From Mesostigma viride (lineage: Eukaryota; Streptophyta; Mesostigmatophyceae; Mesostigmatales; Mesostigmataceae): a stretch of DNA of 64,000 bases. The position numbers and the translations under genes are program-made. Of the stretch, positions 10,727 to 23,138 are shown piece by piece. Position 1 is the stretch's first letter. Each line of letters begins with the position of its first letter. The stretch covers positions 1,869,716 through 1,933,715 of the forward strand of contig RPFO01000059.1 of the NCBI GenBank assembly GCA_009746045.1, written 5' to 3'. Under the pieces are notes generated by a model. It was given only the letters and a program-made list of their open reading frames with translations, was not told the DNA's origin and did no database searches.

Positions 10727-10807
10727 ACTACAAATTGAGTTTTTTCAAACTTTGTTATTTAGGGCCTCTCGTAAGTCCAAAGCATGTAGGTTATTGTCCC
10801 AACATGT

Positions 10808-11180
10808 TGTGACACCGTGACACCGTGACACCGTGACACCGTGACACCGTGACACGATGGCACCATAACGCTAGTATTTTACGATTTTGTATGGTGTCAC
10901 AAGCGGTAATGTGGCGCCCATGGGGTTGCAACAATGATATTACATTGCCCAGAAGCACTGATTAACATGAGGTGACATTGTGACACCGTGACACCGTGAC
11001 ACCGTGACACCGTGACACGATGGCACCATAACGCTAGTATTTTACGATTTTGTATGGTGTCACAAGGTAATGTGGCGCCCATGGGGTTGCAACAATCATA
11101 TTACATTGCCCAGAAGCACTGATTAACATGAGGTGACATTGTGACACCGTGACATCGTGACATTGTGACACCGTGACAGC
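10808..11180. repeat. Left subterminal GTGACACC arrays
   Basis: Three clusters of the octamer GTGACACC (about 10809-10854, 10980-11017 and 11141-11180). They are embedded in a tandem duplication of about 163 bp that includes ACGATGGCACCATAACGC. Orientation is opposite to the right-end arrays. Confidence 0.85.
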
Positions 11181-11235
11181 ATGATAGTGACAATATGACA
11201 CGATAGCACTAGCATTTCATGATTTTGTTTTTTAA

Positions 11236-12924
11236 CCCCTAAATGGTCTTGCGGCCGATTTTCCGCCAAAAATCGAGTTCCAGCCGATGCATCGGCCCCT
11301 TCTCGGGCGACCAAATGCCGCGAAAACTATTGAGAATTAGGAAAAGTTTAGCTGAGAAGATCGAAAGTTTATAAAATACTCTAAAGCATGGTATATGGGT
11401 TTGCATACTTCTGACAAAGTTATAGAGGTGTTCTGGCCGGTCAAAGTACAAGGGGTCAGGGTACTTTTTCACGTACAACGTGCATTCCGGAAAACGGCGA
11501 CCTGGCCATGGCGGCTTGCGCCCACGCATGGCATTTACGTTTTCGTTAGAATTTTCTGACCAAACTTAGGATATTGATTTTATACGTCCTAAAGATCATA
11601 CAGGCCAATTTTTGGTTCGCGGGAATGCCATTTGATAGGTGTCGGCAGCGTTCTTGCTGGAAAAAACTGCGATTAGGCCGGACGATAGAAACGTTGACAG
11701 CAATACCTTTCCGGCGTATTTTAAAGGATATATCGGTTTCTTTGTACTTTTTATGATACATATTAGTCGTAAACGTGCAAGGGTGGCCAGAAATCGCCGA
11801 ATCCAGCGACCATGCTGCACAACTTTGGTGTGCCGAAATGCGCCATTTTGCGGCCACCGCCTGGGCCAAGGTAACGCCATCCATGCCTGGAAAAGCTTAA
11901 GCATCGTTTTCCTATCGATGTTTGACGTTTATATATACGTTCTAGCTTGTGTAGCACATTCTTTTTGCATTATTCATGCTCTTTCTTGACCCTGGCCTGG
12001 CCCCTTTCTAAAACACCCTTCTTAGATGCTTCCCTCAGTCAGTTGACCTGCCACAGGGTGATGGTGATAAGTTTTAGAGGCTGTATGGGTTTGAATACCT
12101 CCATATATGTTTGTTATACATTTCCCATACACATATTGCATGAGTGTGAGGCAGTTGGCTGGTCTCTGTGGCATCATCAAGCACGTAACTGGTGAGTAAA
12201 AGCTTCCCATTGACAGCATGTGCCACCAGGTGTGCTGGCCATCACCTGGCAAGCTATAGCAGCTTAGGCCTAGTTTATCCTTGCTAGGGCAGGCTGAAAT
12301 AGGCTCAACATCACTAGTTTGTTGGTGGCTGCCTCCTAGAATGCATGCCTTGCGTAGGGTAACCGTACCACGTTACCTACGTGCATGGACAAGGTAGCAC
12401 CTGCACATAGGTGCCATGTAAGGGCAGTGTGATGATGCAGTTATGTTTCCCCATCATTGTGGAAGGGAAATGTATTGTTTGGCATAGTTGGTGGCCATAT
12501 TAGTAGGTAGTATGCCCACCCTTACCCCCTTGGTTGCTTTTTACCAACGGTACCCCTATGGGCTGTACTGGGTGTAACTGCTGGTATACCCACCCAAATG
12601 ATGACCCCAATGGCTCAAACTGTTCAGCAACTAATTGTTTATCATCCCTGAAGTGGGAGGTGCCTAGGTCTTATAACATAATTCAAAATGCACATTCTAC
12701 CAAAAATGAAAACGCGCGTCTTGACCCCCCTGACTTTGACGGCAGTTATATATGGCCTACCCTGCATATATGTGAGGTTGTGATATACCAACCCGAAGGG
12801 CAACTCATGGACATGCTTGGCCCCCAAGGACAGCCATTGGATATGGGTAGGTTGGATGGCATCTGGTTTGCAAAATTGTGAAGATCCAGCCGATTTATCG
12901 GCAGGATCTCAGACCATTTAGGGG
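11236..12924. mobile_element. piggyBac-like TTAA-flanked non-autonomous element
   Basis: A 14-bp perfect TIR, CCCCTAAATGGTCT, at 11236-11249 and inverted at 12911-12924, with TTAA on both sides (11232-11235 and 12925-12928). A TTAA duplication and termini starting CCC are typical of piggyBac. Subterminal palindromes CCGATGCATCGG (about 11283) and CCGATTTATCGG (about 12889) mirror each other. The 1689-bp interior has only short ORFs without DDD-transposase features, so it would depend on a transposase in trans. Confidence 0.8.
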
Positions 12925-13179
12925 TTAATGCCACAAAGTATTAACGCAACCATGTATAAATAAAAGAAAATATGAATATGATGGATGACCAATAATCCCT
13001 ATTACATGGCCTAGCAAACTTGCATCTGCCAACTGTGTCTCTGTGCCTCTTTAATATCAAATGCAAGATAAAATGATGTATATTAGCTCAAACTTACCTG
13101 ACAATGATTTGCATACAGCTTTCTTTAATGCAGAATCTGGTGCCAAGCAAATGCCGTATCAAAACCATACATGCCCAAT

Positions 13180-14169
13180 CTAATATGAACCATAATAATC
13201 GTGTTGCCCCGACTCGTCTACATCTTGCGAGTAGGGTGGCCTTTTCCGCGGTGGAGCCTGGGCATGTGGTTGTGGGGCCGGCCGGACGTGGGCGTTGTAG
13301 GCCCGCGTCCCTTGCTCATCAAAATCGCTATGACCCATGAAATGAGAATCCCTGGCTGCATAACCTCCTCCCTCATCATGATGTTGCCAGTCTTGCTCCC
13401 CGGCGTCCTTGGGGATTTGGGGCCTCGGCTTTGTCTCTCTTGGAGATCTCCTTAGAGGGGGGGCTGCGGCATAACGGTAAGTGCCGTCATTGTAATGCTG
13501 CACGGGCTCAGGGTTCTCAACGTAGGTGGTTTGTTGCAATGTGCCGCGACCTCGAGGCTGATGTGGATCAGCTGCCGACCCTTCGCCAGGCTGTGGATCG
13601 TACATGCCGGCATGGTATACATAAGCATTGGCCGCTTGCCTGCCAGCGGCAGTAGGCTGGGCATGCATTCCTTGGTCGTACGGCGCGTACACACCGTGCT
13701 CGCCGTACGGTTCCCCCTCCCGATCCAGCTGCCTCGGCCCATCCATTGCGACTGCGCGCGCGCGTGGCTCTTGTTGACGGTGTGCTGGTTGCAGTCCTGT
13801 CACTTGGCCATGGGCCGCGCTGAAGCTTTCGCGTTGCCCCAACGCGGCAGGCGCAGCGGGCCGGCGAAGCTCCGTGCCAACGCCAGTGCTGGAGCTGGGT
13901 GCAGCACTTGCTGGGGAGGATGGCATTCTTCGTTGGTTCTCCAAAGCATTGACCCTCTCGGTCAGGGCCTTAACCTTGACGTACACGTGCGATTTCTTAT
14001 TCCCCCGCCCTTCATCACCTACGGGTGTCCCCGCATCAACTGCGCTCTCAGTCTCCTCCCCCGTTGGCCGTGCTACGCCCGTTCCATCGTCATGCTCCGC
14101 ACACAACGGTCTGAAAGTGCCAAAAAACAGCCTTATAACTCCTGTACGATGCAAATATTGTCGAAACAT
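13180..14169 (-). CDS. Hydrophilic, probably disordered protein (unknown)
   Basis: A 329-residue ORF, the longest non-repetitive frame in this part. It has a short possible coiled coil, VKALTERVNALENQRRM, near residues 68-84. The rest is long and low in hydrophobic residues, rich in Pro, Gln, His, Tyr and Gly (for example YAPYDQGMHAQPTAAGRQ). I recognise no family. It may be the last exon of a longer gene, since the N-terminal 20 residues look unlike the remainder. Its place inside the 16-kb element makes an element-encoded DNA- or RNA-binding protein possible, but this is inference. Confidence 0.4.
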   Translation of the reverse strand: MFRQYLHRTGVIRLFFGTFRPLCAEHDDGTGVARPTGEETESAVDAGTPVGDEGRGNKKSHVYVKVKALTERVNALENQRRMPSSPASAAPSSSTGVGTELRRPAAPAALGQRESFSAAHGQVTGLQPAHRQQEPRARAVAMDGPRQLDREGEPYGEHGVYAPYDQGMHAQPTAAGRQAANAYVYHAGMYDPQPGEGSAADPHQPRGRGTLQQTTYVENPEPVQHYNDGTYRYAAAPPLRRSPRETKPRPQIPKDAGEQDWQHHDEGGGYAARDSHFMGHSDFDEQGTRAYNAHVRPAPQPHAQAPPRKRPPYSQDVDESGQHDYYGSY

Positions 14170-14399
14170 GCTAGATCTTGGTAGGTAGCATGTTCAGGAC
14201 ACCAGTAGAAGGATTGCAACTTTCCGGACTTACCGGACCTCAGCTGACCTATTTTTGGCATTTCTATTTTTAGCAGTTTTCCAGATTTTAATATAAACAA
14301 ATACATTCTAGTATGCAAATAAAGAGTTCTTGACCTGGCTGTTTGCAAGTAAGTTGATACTCATGACTTATGACTGTACACAAGATCTGATGGTCATCC

Positions 14400-17240
14400 A
14401 ACCGCATTTGGTAACGAAATGCCACCAAATGCTAGCAAAAATGTGCGTTTTTTGTATTTTTCATCACATTTCATTGCAGTTTCCATACAAGATGTGCTCG
14501 GTTGAGGCTGGAAACTTGTAGGCATCTTAAACATCATTATTCTAGACATCCCACAAAAATTCAGGTCCATCATAGGGTATTTGATGTCAGTTTGCTCACA
14601 AATGTTACCAAAAATGCACGTTTTTCTTATTTTTCATCACATTCCATGGCAGTTTCCATACAAGATGTGCTCAGTTCAGGCTGGAAACTTGCATGCATCT
14701 TTGCCATCATTATTTTAGACATTCCACAAAAATTCAGAACCATCAGAGGGTATTTGATGTCAGTTTGCTCACAAATGTTACCAAAAATGCACGTTTATGA
14801 CACTTGAGCTCCCAAGAAAACCAGCATTTGATTGAAAACAATGAGTAGAGCCCCTGCCAAAGGCAGGTTTAAGTAGTCATCTCGTCTCCCTCGCATGCAG
14901 GAGCAAGAGCCCCCCAAGGGTGGGATGGGTGGGAAGAAACAATTACGGGTCACAACCCGCCGACCATGCTTATCAAGCCTACCGTCAAAATGGAAAACGG
15001 CAAAACCAGAAATATCCTAACGCTGACAATTTAATAATTCAGCCAGCCAGCTCATCTGTCACACGTCTGAGCTGTCAGGCCATGTGTACTCTTCGAATGC
15101 AACCCTGAACACACTACCCAACCAAGCAGCACACCAATCAATTGGTGAGTGCTGGTTACATCAGATTTTATTACAGCTTTTTGACGCAACTTCCGTCAGC
15201 ATTCCACACATGGCCGGCCGTTCAAACAAACGGCGCCTGACTTACAAAAGGCAAAGCTAGTTGCCAGTAGGATTCCCCGGTAAACAACAAGTCGTCCCCA
15301 TTCGTCTAACAAGCCTCTCTGCATGTACAGCCACAAGGTTGTGGCGGCCCTTTCTTTCCCGCATTCTGTTTAATAAACTATTTTCAGAGAAATCCGATTA
15401 TGACACTTGAGCTCCCAAGAAAACCAGCATTTGATTGAAAACAATGAGTAGAGCCCCTGCCAAAGGCAGGTTTAAGTAGTCATCTCGTCTCCCTCGCATG
15501 CAGGAGCAAGAGCCCCCCGATCCACCCCAGTCCCTGGCGCCATTGCCCTCCTCCCCCGCACTGTCGCCGTTCAGGAAACAAAACTTGATAGGATCACTGT
15601 TGCCCCAATAACAGTGAACAAAGAAAAGAAGAAGAATCCCCCCCCCCTCTTCCAGGCAGCCTCGAGGGTAGCCGCTTCCATAAAAAGACCACAAAGTGGG
15701 GCGTGTCGCAACATCTCCTTCATGGCGACTCAGCCCGCACAAGGCTATAATAACCCCCTAAGGGGCCCGACGATAAAAGGTTAGCGAATCCGCGGAGCCG
15801 CCTCAGCAAAATATTATTCCAGATAAAAACCCAGAAAATTCGCATTCCGACGCCACCAGGGTTTGAACCGCTACCTGCCGGGTGCTGAACAGGGAAAGAC
15901 GACAAGGCCAGGCACTGCCACTGCCAGCCGAGACGCCTCTCCGATACTCGGTTCCTTTTGTGGGAATTTTGCAAATATATTTTCTTCCGGAACGCAAGAA
16001 ATTAGCCGGCCGCGCGTCACCCTTATATCCCTCGCTGGCCCATAACAAAAAAGGGCCGCGCACCAAGCCGAAGGCAGCGCCATGCAGCGCCCTAGGCTGT
16101 GGGCCGCTGACTGACTACCAGCGCAGTCTCATGGAATCCAAATTAATCTATTGACCTTCGCACAGTTTCCGCATTAGCTGCGGACTTCTTAGTCGACATG
16201 ATTGGCTCCGCTGCTGGAATTACCAGCAGCCGGGGCGGGGCGCCCAGCCCACTTTCTATCAAAGAGACAACCAGCGCAGGCCAGAAATCGGGAGAATCCG
16301 GACCATGGTAGCTCGAGCCTGCCGTTATCTTTTCCGCGTTTTCGAGTCGTTCAGGATGATGAAGATGAATGGTGATGGAAATGTGTATCCTTGTGCATTG
16401 AAATGTGTATCCTTGTGCACTTTCTATGACCACCGAGACGCTGCCCAGCAAGGTGCCAACCAGAACCACTTGGCACATTGGTAACGCGAAATTTCCGTTC
16501 CGTTCAAACCGCCCCTACCTGCCGTGAAGTCGCAAAGCCCGCGACTTCATAGCAGGCAAGGACGGGGTCTTTGCCTAATTTTCTTTAGCCCCGCCGCCAC
16601 AGCAGCGAGGCCGCTCATACTGCTTCAGTGAGCACATTCAAAGAAACAATTACGGGTCACAACCCGCCGACCATGCTTATCAAGCCTACCGTCAAAATGG
16701 AAAACGGCAAAACCAGAAATATCCTAACGCTGACAATTTAATAATTCAGCCAGCCAGCTCATCTGTCACACGTCTGAGCTGTCAGGCCATGTGTACTCTT
16801 CGAATGCAACCCTGAACACACTACCCAACCAAGCAGCACACCAATCAATTGGTGAGTGCTGGTTACATCAGATTTTATTACAGCTTTTTGACGCAACTTC
16901 CGTCAGCATTCCACACATGGCCGGCCGTTCAAACAAACGGCGCCTGACTTACAAAAGGCAAAGCTAGTTGCCAGTAGGATTCCCCGGTAAACAACAAGTC
17001 GTCCCCATTCGTCTAACAAGCCTCTCTGCATGTACAGCCACAAGGTTGTGGCGGCCCTTTCTTTCCCGCATTCTGTTTGATAAACTATTTTCAGAGAAAT
17101 CCGATTTTCGTATTTTTCATCACATTTCAGTGCAGTTTCCGTACAAGATGTGCTCTGTTGAGGCTGGAAACTTGCATGCATCTTAGCCATCATGATTTTA
17201 GACATTCCACAAAAATTCAGGCCCATCATGTTCTATTTGG
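14400..17240. repeat. 173-bp-period satellite, interrupted
   Basis: Tandem units marked by GGCTGGAAACTTG at 14508 and 14680, and, after the 2.3-kb insertion is subtracted, at 17163; spacing is 172-174 bp. Each unit also carries CCACAAAAATTCAG and TTTTTCATCACATT. Period and motif order match the arrays at 44.1-44.96 kb and 50.5-51.6 kb, so these are diverged members of one satellite family. Confidence 0.8.
14796..17105. mobile_element. Insertion with P-Q-P-X-Q direct-repeat structure
   Basis: Inserted in a satellite monomer. Block P (about 122 bp, TATGACACTTGAGCTCCC...) occurs at 14796 and 15399. Block Q (about 466 bp, ending AAATCCGAT) occurs at 14934-15398 and 16638-17105. Unique sequence X (15521-16637) lies between the second P and second Q. 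The copies differ by about one base. Simplest reading: two tandem copies of one element, the first lacking X. Alternatively Q is a direct terminal repeat flanking P-X. No TIR and no coding sequence are seen. Confidence 0.6.
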
Positions 17241-17646
17241 TAGAGTTATCAATGCCATACCTGCCAGTTTCCATTACAAATTCTTACCCATGGATGCGAA
17301 ACTGCCAGTGTGGAATATCAAGGAGACAATCTGGTCAACTCAAATAAGATGACTCAGTAAAACATGGAAACCATTCACGAGTGATGCAAGACAACCCGTC
17401 CAGGAGACATACATAAAAGTTCATTGATATAGACACAGCTGACAATATGCACATGTGGCCATGTGGATGCTCACGCAATTTCTATTATACGGAGGAGCTT
17501 GCTGAACATAATATTGGCAGCTGTCGCATGCATGGCTAGAAAGGTCATTTTACACGTGCACCCACAGCATGCCAAGTAATGTAGTTGCAAATTACTCAAC
17601 ACGCGGCATGGCGCTGATGCGTTTGCGCGCCCTCATCTCGGTATCG

Positions 17647-18852
17647 CTAGCTAGGAGGTAGTGGCACCTCCCTGCACAATCTCTGCCTGACCTTGTCAGC
17701 CTTCATGCACTGTGTCAACATGGACACCCCCACACCCTTGCCCTTGGCATCACAGCCAAGCTTTCGACGGTGGTTGGTGAAGCTCTTGGTGTCCTCCTTG
17801 CGCATGTGGTGCATGTGCAAGTTACTAAGTGAGTGAGTGAGTGAGTGAGTGAGTGAGTGAGTGAGTGAGTGAGTGAGTGAGTGAGTGAGTGAGTGAGTGA
17901 GTGAGTGAGTGAGTGAGTGAGTGAGTGAGTGAGTGAGTGAGTGAGTGAGTGAGTGAGTGAGTGAGTGAGTGAGTGAGTGAGTGAGTGAGTGAGTGAGTGC
18001 GTGAGTGCGTGCGTGAGTGCGTGCGTGCGTGCGTGCGTGAGTGAGTGAGTGGGTGGGTGGGTGGGTGGGTGGGTGGTGGGTGGGTGGGTGGGTGGGTGGG
18101 TGGGTGGGTGGGTGGGTGGGTGGGTGGGTGGGTGGGTGGGTGGGTGGGTGGGTGGGTGGGTGGGTGGGTGGGTGGGTGGGTGGGTGGGTGGGTGAGTGAG
18201 GGAGTGAGTGAGTCCACGAGTGAGTGAGTCCACGAGTGAGTTCACGAGGGAGGGAGGGAGGGAGGGAGGGAGGGAGGGAGGAGGAGGGAGGGAGGGAGGG
18301 AGGGAGGGAGGAGGGAGGGAGGAGGGAGGGAGGAGGGAGGGAGGGAGGGAGGGAGGGAGGGAGGGAGGGAGGGAGTGGATCGGTCACTCACAGCAGTTTA
18401 TTCCCACCCCAGCAGGGCCCCTCCCTCACATCCGGCTGCAAAATCTGCTTGATGTCGCTTCTCTCTAGAATAAGCCGCACAGCCCTGATGCGAGCAAACG
18501 GCTCGCCATCATACTGTCGCTCACTGATGCTTTATACGCGCTTTCCGTAAGATGAAAACATGACGGAAAAGAGAGACTCGGGGAAAGGGGATACGGTGAA
18601 ATACTTGTCTGCTACCGGCCGGGGTTTCAACAGCGAAGAAATTCGCACCTGAATGTGCACATACCACTCCGTCACGTCGACAACGGTCTTGCATCGCAAT
18701 CGTTTCACAGACGCGGCAGCAAAAATTGCTGGCGGCATTGACATGCTCGCCGCAGTTAACGAACGTGCGGAGGTCCGTTTTAGCCCCTGACGCCATGGCG
18801 TCTTTGATGCCAAGAACGCCTGCAAAAGACACGATATCGGGCACAAAAGCAC
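17647..18852 (-). pseudogene. Degenerate gene split by tetranucleotide arrays
   Basis: Coding-like segments on the minus strand. About 18535-18852 includes RCKTVVDVTEWYVHIQVR. About 18400-18531 includes RQYDGEPFARIRAVRLILE and is followed by a GTGAGT donor at about 18396-18401. A last segment follows an AG acceptor at about 17830, includes SFTNHRRKLGCDAKGKGVG, and stops at 17647. One in-frame TAA (18532-18534) separates the first two. The microsatellite at 17830-18375 would then be an intron. I recognise no family with confidence; a transposase remnant of the surrounding element is possible. Confidence 0.35.
17829..18374. repeat. Compound tetranucleotide microsatellite (GAGT, GGGT, GGGA)
   Basis: Three adjoining arrays on the plus strand: GTGA/GAGT units to about 18050, GGGT units to about 18195, and GGGA units to 18374, with hybrid units at the joints. 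This looks like stepwise replacement of one tetramer by a point-mutated one. All reading frames through it are artefacts. Confidence 0.95.
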
Positions 18853-18899
18853 TTAAAAACGGATTACGGGTCTGCGACGCCTGGCCCAGCCTAGAAATT

Positions 18900-19533
18900 G
18901 GATAAAAAATCGCGCCAGCTCGGTTAAAGCAAACTGAGCCGGTAATGAAAAAAGTGCTTCGGTCAAGGCCTTAAAAACTAAAAAATGCGTCGGTTAGTGT
19001 CAAAAACCAGATGTTAGGGCGACTTTCATCGGGAAAATTTTTTGCTGCAGGTAGGTGGGGTCGAGAGAAAATCGGCGACAAAACAGGCACCCACCTGTGA
19101 ATGACGCCAAAATGCCGAAGGACTCCGCAGAATTTGTGGCGAAAAAAAATAACGGCAAGTAATATATGACCCTAGGAGCATACACTAAAATTTCCAGCCT
19201 CGATACTGCCTTTTTATTCGCTCACGATAGCCTGCCAGGCCGCCATGCCTGTCGGTGGAAATTCGGTCACCGTCGTGCACGCACACACCAAAAATCTCAT
19301 TTCGCGCCACTTTTCGGGTCCTTCTTACGAGGCTGCATTTTGGCGGGGCTCGGACCGTTGTGCATTTTCGGCATCCACGCCATTGTTCCCAATACCTGCC
19401 GCCGGCTGCTGCTGCTCGCCGCTAGCCATTCTTAGCTATCCTGACCAGAATGGCCGATGAATGGTTGATAATTTCCTCGGGGATTGAAAGGAAATACCTG
19501 CTGCACACCTTGTGACATCGGTTGTGACACCGA
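18900..19533. other. Unassigned sequence
   Basis: Short ORFs only; no family features recognised. It ends next to GTGACATCGG/GTGACACCGA variants of the octamer at the edge of the 110-bp inverted repeat. Confidence 0.4.
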
Positions 19534-19674
19534 TGTCTCAACATGTCGGTACGTGGTGTCTCGGTGTCTCAGAAACTCGTGGTCCGCATTGAGTGGGTGT
19601 CACGGTGTCTCGACATCTGATTGGCCCGGTTCAGATTCGCCCCCCCCCCCCCCAAAAAAAAAAAGAATTAAAGG

Positions 19675-22600
19675 GCTTTTGACAGATCTGAAAAGTTAGG
19701 GCCCGAAAAATACAGATGGCTAGGCGTATATGCAGATCTGTTTTTTTATTACAGATCTGTACGTAAACTCCGACGTAATGCCTTTACGTCTTCGGGGGTC
19801 GAGGTGCAGGCCGTGTTCACTTGTTCAGTACCTGGAAGCAAAATTCAGCCATGGCTACTGTACGAAAGCTAGAGGAATGTCAGCCGTATGACCTGCACAC
19901 GAGGGTAATTAAGAAATCAAGCCGAAGAATTAATCCTGCATCTGAGCGAGCAGAATAATTGCAAACACAACAGCAATTGTGCGACAGACCAAACAATATT
20001 GCCGCGTGCACTAGGCTCTGTATTCTGGTCACACCCATGTGCATTTGCTGCATTGGATTAGGCGCCATTACGAACTGAGTCGAGGGAAAACGCGAGGAGC
20101 GCCATCTAAGCAGTTGCTTGTCATGTCTATACGCCCGGGCATCTTATTATCTGTCTACCATGCACGCATTTTCCTTGGACGAATCAAACAGCTTTTGACA
20201 TTTTAATGGCGACATTGAAGTCCGGCCACGACAATATAGCGCTGCTCAGAGCTTCGTTGCCGAGAAAGGTTTTGTGCTTTGTCCGGGCCGATAATGTAAC
20301 TCTGCATAGACCCCGGTAGCTTTCAGCATGCGCATATTGCTTGAGGTAAGCGAGCCACGACGCCTGCAGGTGCTCCTGCCGAGGTGGAGACCTCCGAGAG
20401 CACGTGGATTAGGCTCATGCGTCAAAGCAGCATCGACCTTCATTCTCCTGGTGTGGAAGGTCACTTTTCAGGATTAACATATCTGAATGTTGATGGCCTG
20501 TGCATTTTCTGTCAATTGAGCAGCGATTGAAACCATGAGCCATGCAAGTGTAAGGTGCAGAATTCAGTTGATGAACCCAAGCCGGTAATGTGCAGAATTG
20601 ATGAACCCAAGTTATATGTGCAGATGTTTCGTCCCACTGGCTGTGTGCTAGTGCATGAACCGTCTAGGCCCTTGGCGTGTACTCACTTGCTGCAACCGTG
20701 CCCACAGCTGCTTGTCAATACACGCGGCAGGCACAATGACTTTTGCCGCGAGGTGAAACATTGAACTCCCCCACACCTTGCATTTTTCACTCTTTGTTTT
20801 CCCTATCCATCCTACCCCCCAGCACACACACATGCACACACACACACACGCCCACATACTGCACATGCACACAAATGTTCACACACACACACGCCCACAT
20901 ACTACACATGCACACAAATGTTCACACACACATGCACACACGCACACACATACACACATGCACACATGCACACATGCACACATGCACACATGCACACATG
21001 CACACATGCACGCATGCACACACGCACACACGCACACACGCACACACGCACACACGCACACACGCACACACGCACACACGCACACATGCACACATGCACA
21101 CACGCACACACGCACACACGCACACAGGCACACACGCACACACGCACACATGCACACACGCACACACGCACACACGCACACACGCACACACGCACACACG
21201 CACACACGCACACACGCACACACGCACACATGCACACATGCACACACGCACACACGCACACACGCACACACGCACACATGCACACACGCACACACGCACA
21301 CACGCACACACGCACACATGCACACATGCACACACGCACACACGCACACATGCACACATGCACACATGCACACATGCACACATGCACACACCCACGTGCG
21401 CACATGCACGCTAACACATGCGCACACACTAACACACACATCGTCGTCAGAACACACATGCACACAAATGTGCACACACCCACGAGCACACGTGCACATG
21501 CATACAATCCCACACAAACACAGGCAGACTTGCACACATGCGCCACATACATTAATCCATCACCAATAAACTGGTTGCTTGGACCCAACGACCTTCTTAC
21601 TCGCCTGTCCACCCAACGTTCTGCCCATCCTCCCGCCTGCCCGCCTGCATGTCTGCCACCCGCCTACTGCCCACCCATCTGTCAGCCTGTCTGCCTGCTT
21701 GTGTGCATGCCTGCGGGCCTGCATGTGCACCTGCGCCCATGCACCTGTTATGCCCCTATGGCACGTATATGCAGCCTAGCTAGTTGAGTGTCTCTTCGCA
21801 CGCGCACATGGGTGGCTACATGGGCATTTGCCTGTGTCTTGGGCTGGGGGGTTGGGCTGATTAGTTCAAGAGTGGGCGGGAAGACGGTGGTATAATTGGG
21901 TGGGTAGGGACGGAGTGGATGGATGATTGGGGGGCTGGATGCGGGTGGGACTCAAGTTCGTGTAAAGTCCAAAGTTGCCTGTAGCATCAGCAAAAATAAG
22001 CGAGAAAGCAGCCTAAATTCAAGGAGCCTACTTGTTGTAACATGTGCCAAACTGCAATTAATGGTTGCAGGCTCACAAGCTGCCAGCTTCATAACGCAAA
22101 TGGAATGAATTGCATGGTTACAGGACAAGCGTGTGGTTGGAAATCTTACAATGCCTGGCAACGTCTCTTTCATGTGCCCACTGAGAACCGCTGTTCAACA
22201 CAGGAAGGCTTTGGCAAGCAACGAGCTTCGGCCAGGGCCTTCATTGCAAGGAAGCGTGTGTGAAGCAATAACGTCAGGATTTACAAGCAGAAACTATACC
22301 TAACTTTGCGACCTTCATGCAGTATGTCATGTGCATGGCTGTGTAGTATGTGCCAACAATCACAACGAAAAAGTGCGAAATTGCAAACATTGGCATGGAA
22401 GGGCAGGAGCCACGCACGCAGCAAATTAAAACGGTTCGTGAACCAATCTGTCGGGCATAAAGGCAGCAAAGTCTGGCCAGCAATAATGCAGTGCGATGCG
22501 AGAAAAACTCGGTAACTATGAGCAGGCAGGCGCAGCTCGTCCTCAGCAGTGCTATCTAACGTGACGGCGCCTTATTTCCGCGTGCACGGTGCCGAACATG

Positions 22601-22995
22601 GCACTGGCCTGATTCCAGTTGCAGCAACGCCAGATGCCTTCCCGTCATAGAGCAGAGGCTTCACGTACCAATCGTAATGCTTCCCGTGATAATGCACTCG
22701 CGTCCGAACAAAATGTCGAGAAAGCAAACAGTCTACACGCGATAAAACTGGGCTGCTAGCTTTTCAGGACTGGTTTTACCATGCCTTAAAATTCCATTAG
22801 CTTACTTTTAAAACCATGGCTGACTAATTTTGGCTAATTTGCAGGTATTTGTGCCGCACCGCCCGGGACGAGTCTCGAAGACGTAAGGGCATTACGTCGG
22901 AGTTTACGTACAGATCTGGAATAAAAAAACAGATCTGCATATACGCCTAGCCATCTGTATTTTTCGGGCCCTAACTTTTCAGATCTGTCAAAAGC
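19675..22995. mobile_element. Candidate 3.3-kb element with 120-bp TIRs
   Basis: 19675-19794 and 22876-22995 are inverted copies over 120 bp with two mismatches. The termini read GCTTTTGACAGATCTG on the left, and AGATCTG recurs four times in each arm, a possible protein-binding motif. The interior holds the CACACRYG microsatellite and no intact ORF with family features, so it is a likely non-autonomous foldback or TIR element. Confidence 0.6.
20822..21480. repeat. Octameric CACACATG/CACACACG microsatellite
   Basis: Roughly 0.65 kb of 8-bp units CACACATG and CACACACG in irregular blocks. Because 8 is not a multiple of 3, every frame stays open and yields His/Thr-rich or Cys/Val-rich pseudo-proteins, which are not genes. 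Confidence 0.95.
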
Positions 22996-23138
22996 TCAGA
23001 ATTAAAAAGGAATTTCTGAGCTATCTGCTCATTTTATAGTTATGTTGCGGCGGGCTCAAAGGGGGCCGATCTGCCGCCTGTAGCGTAGCTCTACCGTACG
23101 TCACCTACACCATGTAAGGTGCTTGTTGTTACTTAGGA

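Noticed and set aside
20743-21787. Very long His/Thr and Cys/Val ORFs on both strands
   Set aside because: Frames through an 8-bp microsatellite that stays open by construction.
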